The notes: generated by a model from the letters alone, not told the origin. A DNA stretch of 51,873 nucleotides from Oscillospiraceae bacterium (GCA_017438745.1 JAFRUS010000042.1:1-51873); one strand, 5' to 3'. Positions 31,359 through 41,141 are shown, counted from the first letter of the stretch. Made by a program: numbers and translations.

Positions 31359-32897
31359 ATGAAAGAATTAAAAACATACAGAGGACACATCAGAAACTGG
31401 AAAGAACTGTGTACAGTTCTTGGAATAGATACTTCCCTTTCACGTGAAAAAAGAGAAGAAGAGATCATACTCAAAGGCTACGAAAAGTGGGGCAAGGATA
31501 TACCTGAACACTTATACGGAATGTTCGCTTTTGCCATCTGGGACACAGATGAAAAGAAGCTTTTCTGCGTAAGAGACCACTTCGGAACCAAGCCTTTCTA
31601 CTACTATGAAACAAAGGACGGCGAACTCCTTTACGGCACATTCATCCGTGATATAACTGAGAATAAGAGCTTCGTTAAGGAAATTAACAAAGACATGCTC
31701 CAGATCTACATGACACTTACTTACGTTGCCGGTGAAGATACATTCTTCAAAGGACTTAAGAAGCTCATGCCTGGATGCCATCTTACTTGGCAGAATGGAA
31801 AAATCGATATCGTCCGTTACTGGAAGCCTGAGTTCAATCCTGACAACTCAAAGAGCCTTGAAGACTGGGCTGATGAGATCCACTCAACAGTTAAGCAGAT
31901 GATCGAAGAAGTCAAGACTCCGGACGAAACTGCTGAATCATTCCTTTCAGGCGGCGTTGACTCATCTTATGTATTTGCAGTTTCAGATGCTGAAATGTCC
32001 GATTCATGCGGCTATGACGATGAAAGATTCGATGAGTCATTCCTTGCAAAGCAGACAGCAGATATGCTTGGCAGAAAGAATTCAAGATGCCTTATCACAC
32101 CTGAACAGTACTTTGAAGCTGTTCCTTACGTAATGTACAACATGGAACAGCCTCTTGGTGATGCTTCAGCCATAGTTTTTGCCATTGCCTGCAAGGCTAC
32201 TGCTGAACACACAAAACTCTGCTACTCAGGCGAAGGTGCAGATGAATTCTTCGGCGGATACAACATGTACAGAAACGCAGAACGCTACGGTGAGAATCTT
32301 AAGACATTCTACGTAGGAAACACAAATATCATGAAGGAAGAGGAAAAGCAGAAGATCTTAAAGCACTACGATCCTTCAGTCCTCCCTATCAATCTTGTTA
32401 AGTACATCTACGAAGAAACAGAAGGTCTTGATCCGCTTTCAAAGATGTCAGATGTTGATATTCAGATCTGGCTCGAAGGCGATATCTACTTAAACGTTGA
32501 CAAGATGAGCACATGCTGCGGTCTTGAAATAAGAATGCCGCTTACAGACAGAAGAGTGTTCGACATTGCTTCACGTCTTCCATCAAAGTTCAAGGTAAAC
32601 GAAGAACAGAACAAGGTTGCTTTCAGAACTGCTGCTGCCAAGGTTCTTCCTGAAGAGATCGCATTCAGAAAGAAGCTCGGATTCATCGTTCCTATCAGAA
32701 TCTGGCTTGCTGATGACAACTACAACAGCGACGTAAGAGCTAAGTTCAACAGCGACTACGCAGCTGAATTCTTCAACATCGACGAGATCAACGCTATCTT
32801 CGAAGATTACAAGAACGGTAACTCAGACAACTGGAGAAAGGTATGGACCATCTACACATTCCTCGTATGGTATGAAGAATACTTCATCAAGAGATGA
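31359..32897 (+). CDS. Asparagine synthetase-like protein lacking the N-terminal glutaminase nucleophile
   Basis: 512 residues from ATG 31359 (AGGTG upstream). The synthetase half is intact: the PP-loop is 'FLSGGVDSSYV' (about 193-203), with 'CYSGEGADEFFGGYNMY' and 'CGLEIRMPLTDRRV'. The N-terminal part begins at 'TYRGHIRNWKELC', equivalent to the 'NGEIYNYREL' strand of class II glutamine amidotransferase domains, then 'LYGMFAFAIWD' and 'RDHFGTKPFYY'. The first 60 or so residues, with the nucleophile Cys and the glutamine-binding arginine loop, are absent. It may use free ammonia, as other Cys-less AsnB variants do, or be a relative with another substrate. The gene starts just beyond a repeat remnant. 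Confidence 0.82.
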   Translation: MKELKTYRGHIRNWKELCTVLGIDTSLSREKREEEIILKGYEKWGKDIPEHLYGMFAFAIWDTDEKKLFCVRDHFGTKPFYYYETKDGELLYGTFIRDITENKSFVKEINKDMLQIYMTLTYVAGEDTFFKGLKKLMPGCHLTWQNGKIDIVRYWKPEFNPDNSKSLEDWADEIHSTVKQMIEEVKTPDETAESFLSGGVDSSYVFAVSDAEMSDSCGYDDERFDESFLAKQTADMLGRKNSRCLITPEQYFEAVPYVMYNMEQPLGDASAIVFAIACKATAEHTKLCYSGEGADEFFGGYNMYRNAERYGENLKTFYVGNTNIMKEEEKQKILKHYDPSVLPINLVKYIYEETEGLDPLSKMSDVDIQIWLEGDIYLNVDKMSTCCGLEIRMPLTDRRVFDIASRLPSKFKVNEEQNKVAFRTAAAKVLPEEIAFRKKLGFIVPIRIWLADDNYNSDVRAKFNSDYAAEFFNIDEINAIFEDYKNGNSDNWRKVWTIYTFLVWYEEYFIKR

Positions 32898-32965
32898 TCA
32901 CTCCCCTGTTTTTGACCAGACAGATATTATAAAACAAAATCTGAATTATCATATACATATAAAAG

Positions 32966-33001
32966 AAACGACTTCGGAAAAACTCCGGAGTCGTTTTATT
33001 T
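32966..33001. terminator. Terminator between convergent asnB-like and transglutaminase genes
   Basis: AAACGACTTCGGA (32966-32978) pairs with TCCGGAGTCGTTT (32984-32996), 13 bp with one G-U, followed by TATTTTT on plus. Confidence 0.8.
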
Positions 33002-33011
33002 TTATATGGTA

Positions 33012-34190
33012 TCAGTAATAAACAAACAGTTCATACATTTTATCATTACAAGCCCAGTTGATAGTATCACTAAGTTCAGTGTACTCATCCAGCAAAAGTA
33101 TCTCATTGCCCTCAAACAGACAGTCTTTAGCCTGATTATAATCATATTCATCTCTGAACATCATTTCAAGCTTACGACTTCCGTCGTCCTGTGATACAAG
33201 TTCAGCTATTTTTTCAATTGAATATTCGTCAAACAATGCATCCTTTTTTACGTAGTAATTATCGTCAAGGCAGGTACACTCAGGAATTATATCGGAATAT
33301 TCATCGTCTACATACCTGTCTCCTCTGAACATCATTTTATTATTGATAAGGAAATATGTATGACGAATACCAATCTCACTCTCCTTCTCCTCATCTTCAG
33401 ACTGCGGATCATCCCAGGTCACATCTATCCAGTAGTATTCTCCGTTCACTTTTACATAGTTCCAGGCGTGCGATTGTGAATCTGCTTCACCTGTACATAC
33501 ACCACTTTCAATACTTAATTTATTCATGATATACTGAAAAGCTTCGGCGTAACCCAGACAAACTGCTTTTCTGTCCACGAGACAGCCATAGGCCGTATGA
33601 TAAAGTCCGCGCTCTTTTGCTTTGGCTCCATCGAAATCATAATCCGTATTGTTTACTATATAGTCATGAACAAACAGGATCTTTTCATAATCGTCAGAAT
33701 CTTCCGGTATTTCTGCAATGATCTCATCAGCTGCTTTCTCAAGCTCATCGTGCATTTCCATTAGTTCTTCTGTTGTGAGATCATTAAGCGGATAAAAGGA
33801 TACATGACAAGTATCTGAATCTGATGTTGAAGTAACAGCATAACGGTTTATCCAGAACAGATCCGGTGCCTTATCCGTCACAGTTCTTAAAACGGCTTTT
33901 ACCTGATCGGTGGTAAGAACAGTGTCTGCTTTAAAAGTAGTCTTATAATCACTGACAGTCTCTATAACCGCATTACTGAGTGCATCAGCGAAATCGTCCG
34001 GATCCGGATTTTCATGTTTTAAACGATAATACTTTTCTTTGAAATTCTCAGTCAGCATATTACCTGAAGAATGCAGAGTTGGTTGGCTGTCAACGTCATC
34101 AAAAATCTCCATACATGATGACAGACAAACAGTTAAGAACGATGTTAATGCTATAAGAATTATAAGTGATTTGTTTTTTGTTTTTCTCAT
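33012..34190 (-). CDS. Transglutaminase-like lipoprotein
   Basis: 392 residues. A lipoprotein signal peptide (Lys/Arg-rich start, hydrophobic 9-21, lipobox Leu-Ser-Ser-Cys26) places it on the outer face of the membrane. A transglutaminase-core domain follows: Cys in 'CLVDRKAVCLGYAEAF', His in 'SQSHAWNYVKVNGEYYWID' and Asp in 'VTWDDP'. 'FVHDYIVNNTDYDFD' is the usual strand before it. Such secreted domains act as peptidases or cross-linkers at the cell wall. The last 100 residues are of unknown type. The gene lies 30 nt after the RES-domain gene in the same direction. Confidence 0.85.
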   Translation of the reverse strand: MRKTKNKSLIILIALTSFLTVCLSSCMEIFDDVDSQPTLHSSGNMLTENFKEKYYRLKHENPDPDDFADALSNAVIETVSDYKTTFKADTVLTTDQVKAVLRTVTDKAPDLFWINRYAVTSTSDSDTCHVSFYPLNDLTTEELMEMHDELEKAADEIIAEIPEDSDDYEKILFVHDYIVNNTDYDFDGAKAKERGLYHTAYGCLVDRKAVCLGYAEAFQYIMNKLSIESGVCTGEADSQSHAWNYVKVNGEYYWIDVTWDDPQSEDEEKESEIGIRHTYFLINNKMMFRGDRYVDDEYSDIIPECTCLDDNYYVKKDALFDEYSIEKIAELVSQDDGSRKLEMMFRDEYDYNQAKDCLFEGNEILLLDEYTELSDTINWACNDKMYELFVYY

Positions 34191-34220
34191 TTGTCTCCTT
34201 TTCCTTTCAGTGTTCTACAA

Positions 34221-34997
34221 TCAAAGTTCCAGTATCTGATCGGCGTCTATATCTTTGAATTCGTACTGTACCCTGCTGCATCTTAAAACAGTACTGCGTA
34301 CAAAACGGCATTTTTCCTCATCGAAAATGGCAATATTGTAACCACCGATGTGCCTGAGTGAAGAATAGCGTATTCCGGAAATGTCCTCATGCGCAATCCT
34401 TATGTATTCCGATACGAACTGGCTCGGCAGATAGTCGATAAGTTCATTTGTTACCGGCAGCGAAAAACTGCTGAACATGTCCTTTAAAAAGAGCATACCC
34501 TCCGGTGTGTCTTCATAGCTTGGAATATTGTCAAGAACAAAGTCCGCCACAACAATATCCTCAGCCACTTCGTACTGAGCAATGCTGACAAACTCATTCT
34601 TTATAGGTCTGAGTTCTGCACAGGCCGTGTACTGCTCAGCCGCAGTGTACAGAACCGGTATGCCAGCTATATTGACACGTCCGTTGTGTGTCTTTCTGTA
34701 AGGCGGGACACCTGACTGCTTTTCATCGAAACCGCAGTTGACGCCGTTGGATTTTCTTATTTCGTCTTCCGTTATTTTTCTTCCCCTGTACAGGATAGCC
34801 CCTTTCGGAATACTGTACGTAAGTTTATTTTCGCTTATTATCTTGTCAAGAAATCTGCAGACATTTTCTTTTTCTTCAGATCCAGTAAATCTGTTATGAA
34901 AAACAAGATGATCAGCAAAATTCTTCCATGAAGGAACGTTTATTGTTTTAGGATTAGTTTCAGTTAAAGATTTTTCATGTTCTGTAGTGTTTTCCAT
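34221..34997 (-). CDS. RES-domain protein
   Basis: 258 residues. RES-domain features: 'ILYRGRKI' (the Arg), 'GRVNIAGIPVLYTAAEQYTACAELRP' (the Glu) and 'GIRYSSLRHIGGYNIAIF' (the Ser). RES domains occur in NAD-degrading toxins of RES-Xre systems. Here no Xre-like antitoxin gene precedes it; the neighbour is a lipoprotein instead. The N-terminal 60 residues are an extra segment. It may be a solitary RES protein with another role. GGAGG precedes the ATG. The 396-nt region between it and the RND gene holds a promoter and a repeat remnant only. Confidence 0.75.
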   Translation of the reverse strand: MENTTEHEKSLTETNPKTINVPSWKNFADHLVFHNRFTGSEEKENVCRFLDKIISENKLTYSIPKGAILYRGRKITEDEIRKSNGVNCGFDEKQSGVPPYRKTHNGRVNIAGIPVLYTAAEQYTACAELRPIKNEFVSIAQYEVAEDIVVADFVLDNIPSYEDTPEGMLFLKDMFSSFSLPVTNELIDYLPSQFVSEYIRIAHEDISGIRYSSLRHIGGYNIAIFDEEKCRFVRSTVLRCSRVQYEFKDIDADQILEL

Positions 34998-35212
34998 TGT
35001 GCTGTTGCCTCCGCCATGATCAGTATTTCCTAAAGAAAATAAATAAAGCCATACACCTGTTCGCAGAATGTACAGTGCAATATAAATAATACTGCAAATG
35101 ATAATGTTAATAGATTTATACGTTCCTAATAATTATAGCATTAAAAAAGCAATATTGCAAGACCAAATAGCGCTTTATTTATACAAAACAGCGAATTTTC
35201 GCGTAAAACCCG

Positions 35213-35241
35213 TTGCTAACTGCCGAAAAAAGTGATATAAT
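35213..35241 (+). promoter_or_regulatory. Putative promoter of the RND transporter gene
   Basis: TTGCTA (35213-35218), a 17-nt spacer and TATAAT (35236-35241). It would give a 5' leader of about 145 nt that contains repeat copy 5. Confidence 0.5.
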
Positions 35242-35301
35242 AAAAGAGTGTTTTTTTGTCAACGTCACCTTTACTTTAGTTGACTATCTTAAAGAAAAAG
35301 G

Positions 35302-35372
35302 TAACCGCTGACTTTTTCATAAATATTAGCGGGACTCCGGGACGAAGCTCAGCAATTCCCTGCCCCGCAGAT
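35302..35372. repeat. MITE-like repeat, copy 5 (degenerate)
   Basis: ACCGCTGACTTTTTCATAAA, then AGCGGGACTCCGG and CGAAGCTCAGCAATTCC line up in order with copy 2 (ACGCTGATTTATTCATAAA, GCGTGGGGGCTCGG, CGAAGCCCCGCAAATTCC). The right end is lost. It lies directly before the RND ribosome site. Confidence 0.45.
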
Positions 35373-35393
35373 AAATTACGGAGGGTGAATCAT

Positions 35394-38300
35394 TTGTTTT
35401 CCAGAGAAAGTGTAAAGAAGCCCTATACTGTTCTTGTATGTGTTGTAATCATACTGGTAATGGGATTCGTATCATTTACTAAAATGGTACCGGACCTTCT
35501 TCCAAGTATCAACCTTCCCTACGCTATCGTAATGACTACATACGTAGGTGCAAGCCCGGAAGAAGTTGAACAGACTGTCACAAGACCGGTCGAGCAGTCC
35601 ATGTCCACCATAAACAATATTAAAACCGTAAGCTCGACGTCACAGGAAAATGTTTCGCTGGTCATACTGGAGTTCGATGACAACGCCAATATGGATTCGG
35701 CAACTATCGACATGCGTGAAAGTCTTGATACCCTGTCAAACAGCTGGGACGATGCAATAGGCAATCCGCTTATCATGAAGCTTAACCCGGATATGCTCCC
35801 TGTTATGATTGCTGCCCTCAGCGTTGAAGGAATGGATAACAAGGAAGTATCGGACTACGCCAACGAAACGCTTATCCCGATGCTTGAAGGTATCGACGGT
35901 ATAGGAAGCGTATATGCATCCGGCCTTATAAGCGAAAACATAAACGTTGTAATAAGAGAAGAAAAAGTTAACAAGATCAATGAAAAGCTTAAAAACAACG
36001 TTTCAGGTAAGCTGGATGACGCCAAGGAAAAACTGGACGATGCCAAGGCAGAGATCACGGACAACAAGAAAAAACTTGAAGACGCTTTGAAACAGTTCAA
36101 TGACGGCATACTCCAGGGATCTCAGGGCATAAGCGAAGCAAAGTTTGAAATACTCAAAAATGAGATAAAGCTTGCAGACGGCAAGGAAGAACTTGCAAAG
36201 AAGGAAACCGAACTCCTTGACGGCTTAAAACAGATTGATGAAAATTAAAAAAATCTTAATGACACAATGGCTACTCTCCTTGACGGCGAAAAACAGATAA
36301 ACGACGCAATACCACAGCTTGAAGATGGTATAAGCCAGATAGATGCAGGAATTGCCGCCATCGATACCGGCCTTGAAGCGTTAAATGAAGGCAGAGAACA
36401 GATAAGCCAGTCTGCTGAAGCAGAAAAAGCCGGCCTCCTCCCTGCTGAGATGGTATCCATGATCATCTCACAGGCTGCCACACAGATGGAACTCGACCCG
36501 TCAGCCATTCCTGATCTTACTGTACTTCTTGAAGCCATAGATACAAAAACTTCTGAAACAGAACAGACAAGAGCATCACTCGTTACTCAGAAAGAGGAAC
36601 TTAACAAGCAGCTCGAAGAACTAGGTGCAAAGAAAACTGAAATTTCAGAAGCAAAGACACAGCTTGAAAACGGCATGAATGAACTTGCTTCAGCCAAGGC
36701 TCAGGCACTTGAAGGAAAAACTGCACTCGAAGCAGCAAAGAAAGAACTGGAGTCAGGTGCTGATCAGTTAAAGAACGCCAAGAATCAGATAAACGAAAAA
36801 GAATCAGAACTTGAAAATACAAGAAACGAAAAAGGCAAGGAAATCAACAACGGCCTTGACGCCATAAACGAAGGCGAGTCAAAGATAAACGAACAGCTCG
36901 ACAAGTGGGATGACACCGTAAGCTCTGCTCTTGACAGTGCAGATGTAAGCGGTACACTCACCGTCGAAATGATCTCAAACATTTTAAAGGCACAGAACTT
37001 TTCAATGCCTGCAGGATATATAAACGAGAGCGACGGCTCACAGTATCTCGTAAAGATCGGTGACAAGATTGAAGGCGCTGAGATGTTAAAAAATCTTGTA
37101 CTCTTCGATCTTAAGATAGACGGCATGGATCCTGTCAGACTTTCCGATGTTGCTGATGTTTTCGTAACTGACAACTCAGACGAGGTTTATGCTTCAGTTG
37201 ACGGCAAAAGCGGTGTTATCCTTACTTTCCAGAAGCAAAATAACTTCGCTACAGCAAAGGTAGCTGAAAGCATTCAGGAAAAGTTCGCTTCCATCACCGA
37301 AGAAAACAACAACGTTAAGTTCGTTGAACTTATGAACCAGGGCGACTACATCCACCTTATCGTTAATTCAGTTATAAAGAATCTCCTTGAAGGTGCAGTA
37401 TTTGCTATCATCGTCCTGCTTCTTTTCCTTAAGGATGTAAGACCTACATTCATTATTGCATGCTCAATACCGATAAGCGTTATTTTCGCTATCGCCCTGA
37501 TGTATTTTACAGGCATCACGCTCAACCTTATCTCGCTTTCAGGTCTTGCGATTGGTGTCGGAATGCTCGTTGATAACTCGGTCGTAGTTATCGAGAATAT
37601 ATACAGACTCAGAAACAAAGGCTATACTGCTGTACAGGCTTCCGTTAGCGGAGCAAAGCAGGTTGCCGGAGCTATTACATCATCCACACTTACAACAGTC
37701 TGCGTATTTGCTCCTATCGTATTCGTTGAGGGCATCACAAAGACACTCTTCGTGGATATGGCCCTTACAATTCTTTTCTCACTCGGCGCCAGCCTTCTTG
37801 TGGCTCTTACAGTAGTACCTGCCATGACCTCAAAGATGATGAAAAATTCAAAGCCTGTAAAAACAAAACTGTTTGATAAAATACAGGACGCATACGCAAA
37901 ATCAGTAAAGGTCGTTCTCCGATTCAAGGCGATCGCTCTTATCATTGTAGTTATCGCGCTCGGAGCTTCTGCATACGGAGCATATGCAAAGGGCGTTTCC
38001 TTCATGCCGGATATGGACAGTACACAGGTATCAGTTGACCTTGTAATGCCGGATGGGTCAAAGCTCGAAGATACCGTTAAGGTCTCAGACGAGATCATGG
38101 AAACCATCAGTAAGATGGAAGACGTTGAAACTATAGGTGCAATGCTTTCCAGCGGACAGGCCGCTATGTTCGGTCTTAACATAGACGCAAGTACTACGCA
38201 GGTATCGATGTACGTTATACTCAAGGAAGACAAGAAACGTACAAGCCAGTCCATTGCAGCCGAGATAAATGAGATGTACCGGGACAAGGAATACAAGGTC

Positions 38301-39539
38301 ACAGCAAGCGGCTCCCAGATGGATCTTTCCGCACTGGGCGGTTCCGGTGTAACCCTCAGAATAGTCGGAAACGACATTGAGAAATTACAGGAAACCGCAC
38401 TTAAAGCTGCTGATATGCTTGAAAAAGTTGAAGGTATAGGCGAAGTTGATGACGGCATCGACAATCCTTCACCGGAGCTCAAGATCACTGTAAACAAGGA
38501 AAAAGCAATGCTCAACGGTCTTACAGTAGCTCAGATCTTCGGAGACATAGCAAAATCACTTTCTGATTCATCTACAGCAACATCAATTACAACCAATGGC
38601 AAGGACTTTGACATAATCGTTGAAAAGAGCGGTGAAAACACCCTCACAAAAGAAAATATCGGCAATTACAAATTCAAGATAAATGATATGACAGCTTCAT
38701 CAGACGCCGACAGCACTTCCGCATTTGCAATGGCAGAAGACAGCGAAGATGAAGATGACGACGAAAAGGAACCTGAGAAAGAAGAGGTTTCACTTTCTGA
38801 AATAGCAAAGATCGAAGAAACCACTACCCTTTCAGCTATCTCGAGAATTGATCACAAGCGTTATATCACAGTAAGCGGAACTATCGCTGACGGCTATAAC
38901 GTTGGTCTTGTAAGCCGTGACGCTGAAAGCCAGTTTGAAAACTTCGAACTTCCGGAAGGATTCACTCTTGAATTCGACGGTGAAAATGAAACTATCATGG
39001 AGTCTATGAAACAACTAGGACTCATGCTTGCACTCGCTGTGGTTCTTATCTATCTTATCATGGTGGCACAGTTCCAGTCTCTTAAGTCGCCATTCATCGT
39101 AATGTTCACAATGCCTCTTGCATTTACAGGCGGTTTCCTTGCACTTATCATCACTGGCAAAGAACTCAGCGTAATCGGCCTTTTAGGCTTCGTAATGCTT
39201 TCGGGTATAGTCGTAAACAACGGTATCGTGCTCGTGGACTACATAAATCAGCTTCGTCTCGAAGGCATGGAAAAGCGTGAAGCCATTGCCGAAGCCGGTG
39301 CCACACGACTCAGACCGATTCTTATGACAGCAATAACGACTATTCTCGGTCTTCTCATGATGGCTGTCGGAAAAGAAATGGGTTCAGACATGGTTCAGCC
39401 TATTGCAGTCGTAACAATCGGTGGACTTGTATACGCAACATTTACAACACTGTTTATCATTCCGATAATCTACGACATTTTCAATAAAAAGGAAATGAAG
39501 AAGATCGATAATTCAGAACTTGAATTTATCGATGATTAA
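35394..39539 (+). pseudogene. RND-family exporter with coiled-coil insertion, interrupted by an in-frame TAA
   Basis: The start is TTG 35394, 7 nt after GGAGGG. The frame reads 284 codons, meets TAA at 36246-36248 and continues without any other stop or shift to 39539, 1381 positions in all. The N-terminal part has the RND start 'PYTVLVCVVIILVMGFVSF' and 'GASPEEVEQTVTRPVE'. The C-terminal part has the transmembrane blocks with 'GLAIGVGMLVDNSVVVIENI' and 'GFVMLSGIVVNNGIVLVDY', all typical of AcrB/SwrC-like pumps. Between about 200 and 520 lies an extracytoplasmic, heptad-like, Lys/Glu-rich coiled coil foreign to classic RND proteins, and the stop falls within it. A single C-to-T change (CAA to TAA) would explain it. 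The first ATG after the stop (36267) has no ribosome site. It may be a recent nonsense mutation or a base error. Confidence 0.8.
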
Positions 39540-39548
39540 TGAAACAGC

Positions 39549-39596
39549 AAACGCGGAAACAGAGGGGCACTGTCCCCATGTTCTCCGCGTTCTTTA
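39549..39596 (+). terminator. Hairpin after the RND gene
   Basis: AACGCGGA (39550-39557) pairs with TCCGCGTT (39583-39590), with an inner GGGG/CCCC stem, followed by CTTTATT. Confidence 0.55.
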
Positions 39597-39612
39597 TTAC
39601 CATAAAAAAATT

Positions 39613-39654
39613 AAGGTGTGAAGATCTCAGAGGATCATCACACCTTTTGTTTTT
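39613..39654. terminator. Bidirectional terminator between RND and marR genes
   Basis: AAGGTGTGA (39613-39621) pairs with TCACACCTT (39638-39646) around GATC..GATC, followed by TTGTTTTT on plus and by a long T run on minus. Confidence 0.8.
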
Positions 39655-39662
39655 ACTAAAAA

Positions 39663-40103
39663 TCAAAAATCTGCATACTTATTGAAAAGCTTGATATACT
39701 CTTCCTGAACGTCATTCATCTGTCTGAACTTGTCAATACCCATTTCCTTTACTGTATCGATCTCGATACTAAGAAGATCAGCAATGAGTTCTGCAGAAGC
39801 CTTGCTTCCCTTGTCGGTAAGCTTTATAAACTTGCTTCGCTTATCCATGTCATTGACGGACAGTTCAACATAGCCTTCCTTTTCAAAGCGTTTAAGTATC
39901 ATATTTACGGTTTGCTTTGAGATCTGAAGTCCGTCGGAAATATGCTTCTGAGTGCAGAAACTGCTTTTGGCGATAAAATTGATCACCAGAGTTTCGTTAC
40001 ATGAAAATCCGTAGGTCTTGGACCAGTTTTCGTACATTGCCTTGCACAGACGCCATAGAGTAAAATATCTGTCAAGTTCACCTGTATACATTTCGTGTTC
40101 CAT
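39663..40103 (-). CDS. MarR-family transcriptional regulator
   Basis: 146 residues. The winged helix-turn-helix is clear: 'FCTQKHISDGLQISKQTVNMILKRFEKEGYVEL' (about 52-84, helix-turn-helix) and wing 'NDMDKRSKFIKLTDKG'. MarR dimers usually repress their own gene and a nearby pump or enzyme gene and respond to small ligands. The convergent RND pump gene is next door, but no shared promoter exists. The divergent exonuclease/acyltransferase genes share its upstream region. A candidate operator is at 40229-40250. Confidence 0.9.
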   Translation of the reverse strand: MEHEMYTGELDRYFTLWRLCKAMYENWSKTYGFSCNETLVINFIAKSSFCTQKHISDGLQISKQTVNMILKRFEKEGYVELSVNDMDKRSKFIKLTDKGSKASAELIADLLSIEIDTVKEMGIDKFRQMNDVQEEYIKLFNKYADF

Positions 40104-40228
40104 AAAGTATCATCCCCGTTCATAAAAAATCCCTTTTTACCGAATAAAATAGATGTCACCGATTACATTACCGTCAGTACCTGATATGAAGAAACATAGT
40201 TCTGATATTATCACGCGACACCAGTATA

Positions 40229-40250
40229 TTAATCAATTATTTTGTTAATA
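40229..40250. promoter_or_regulatory. Possible MarR operator
   Basis: ATTAATCAA...TTGTTAAT is an imperfect inverted repeat just downstream of the marR promoter, around its predicted start of transcription. MarR sites are typically such AT-rich palindromes. Proposed from position and symmetry alone. Confidence 0.35.
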
Positions 40251-40252
40251 TT

Positions 40253-40281
40253 ATTATAACACATATCTCCTGAGAAAACAA
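40253..40281 (-). promoter_or_regulatory. Putative promoter of marR
   Basis: On minus: TTGTTT (40281-40276), a 17-nt spacer and TATAAT (40258-40253). Confidence 0.5.
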
Positions 40282-40310
40282 GTCCAAACTTTTACGAACC
40301 TACTTTAATC

Positions 40311-40339
40311 TTGACTTTTTTTATAAAAAATGCTAAAAT
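40311..40339 (+). promoter_or_regulatory. Putative sigma-A promoter of the exonuclease gene
   Basis: TTGACT (40311-40316), a 17-nt spacer and TAAAAT (40334-40339) with an extended TG, about 30 nt before the ATG; CCGGAGG follows at 40359-40365. Confidence 0.65.
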
Positions 40340-40370
40340 ATAAGATGAAATTTTATATCCGGAGGTACTT

Positions 40371-41141
40371 ATGACAGGACTAGTTGATATTGAGTATAAT
40401 ACCGGTGGTCCGACCGGAAGAGTAAAAAACGACGTAACAATGATCGAATACACTCTCCAGATCGTCGACGAAACTCAGAATTACAAGGAAATCGATCTTT
40501 TGGATGTGGTTGTTAAGCCTCCGAAAGGCCGTACAATAATTAACGAAAAAATCAAGGAACTTACCACTATAAGCCAGGAAGAAGTCGATAACGGACTTCG
40601 CATGGACTTAGTTTATAAGAAAATCTATGAATTCCTCCAGAAATACGATCTCGCTGCCATCTACACCTGGGGCAACTGCGATCAGGATGTTGTTCACTGG
40701 AATTTCGGAAAATACGATATTGGTAATCTCACCGGACTTACACGTGAGCAGGTTTGCGTGAAATATACAGATCTCAGTGCAGTCGTAAAGGAAAAATACG
40801 AAGCAAGGCATTCTATATCGCTTTTAAATATGTCCGTACTCTGCGAATGCAAGCCGCTCATGCAGCACAGAGCCTACGCCGACGTTGAAACAATGCGTAA
40901 TATCCTAATAGAACTTAAGAAAACTGACGACGCAGATATGCGAAGCAGATTCAGCGCATACGACGTATATGCCGATCTGAGGGAAATGTACAACAAGATG
41001 AAGAATGTCATTACCATCGCCAAGGACTATGACATTGAAATAGACGAGCTTGTTGATACAGCGAAAAAAGGACACGAGTTTCCTGTCTTTGACGAAGCTT
41101 ATAACGACACCTATAACAAGCGCACATTTGGCTGGCTGTAG
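40371..41141 (+). CDS. DEDDh-type 3'-5' exonuclease-fold protein
   Basis: 256 residues. The metal-binding residues of the DnaQ-like fold are recognisable: Asp6 and Glu8 in 'LVDIEYN', an Asp in 'TWGNCDQDV' (about 100-107) and His-x4-Asp in 'QHRAYADVETM' (about 166-171), which makes it DEDDh. Such small exonucleases trim RNA or DNA ends. The last 60 residues are helical and not recognised. The next gene starts 16 nt later with its own ribosome site, so the two form an operon. Confidence 0.75.
   Translation: MTGLVDIEYNTGGPTGRVKNDVTMIEYTLQIVDETQNYKEIDLLDVVVKPPKGRTIINEKIKELTTISQEEVDNGLRMDLVYKKIYEFLQKYDLAAIYTWGNCDQDVVHWNFGKYDIGNLTGLTREQVCVKYTDLSAVVKEKYEARHSISLLNMSVLCECKPLMQHRAYADVETMRNILIELKKTDDADMRSRFSAYDVYADLREMYNKMKNVITIAKDYDIEIDELVDTAKKGHEFPVFDEAYNDTYNKRTFGWL

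Noticed and set aside
34221..34997. RES-Xre toxin-antitoxin module
   Set aside because: No Xre-like gene lies upstream; the 396 nt before it hold no open frame of that kind.
36246..36248. Recoded stop (selenocysteine or pyrrolysine) in the RND gene
   Set aside because: The codon is TAA, not TGA or TAG, and no SECIS-like hairpin is evident after it.
37622..38515. 297-residue minus-strand open frame inside the RND gene
   Set aside because: It is antisense to conserved RND transmembrane sequence, is Ser/Ile-rich without motifs, and has no ribosome site. Shadow frame.
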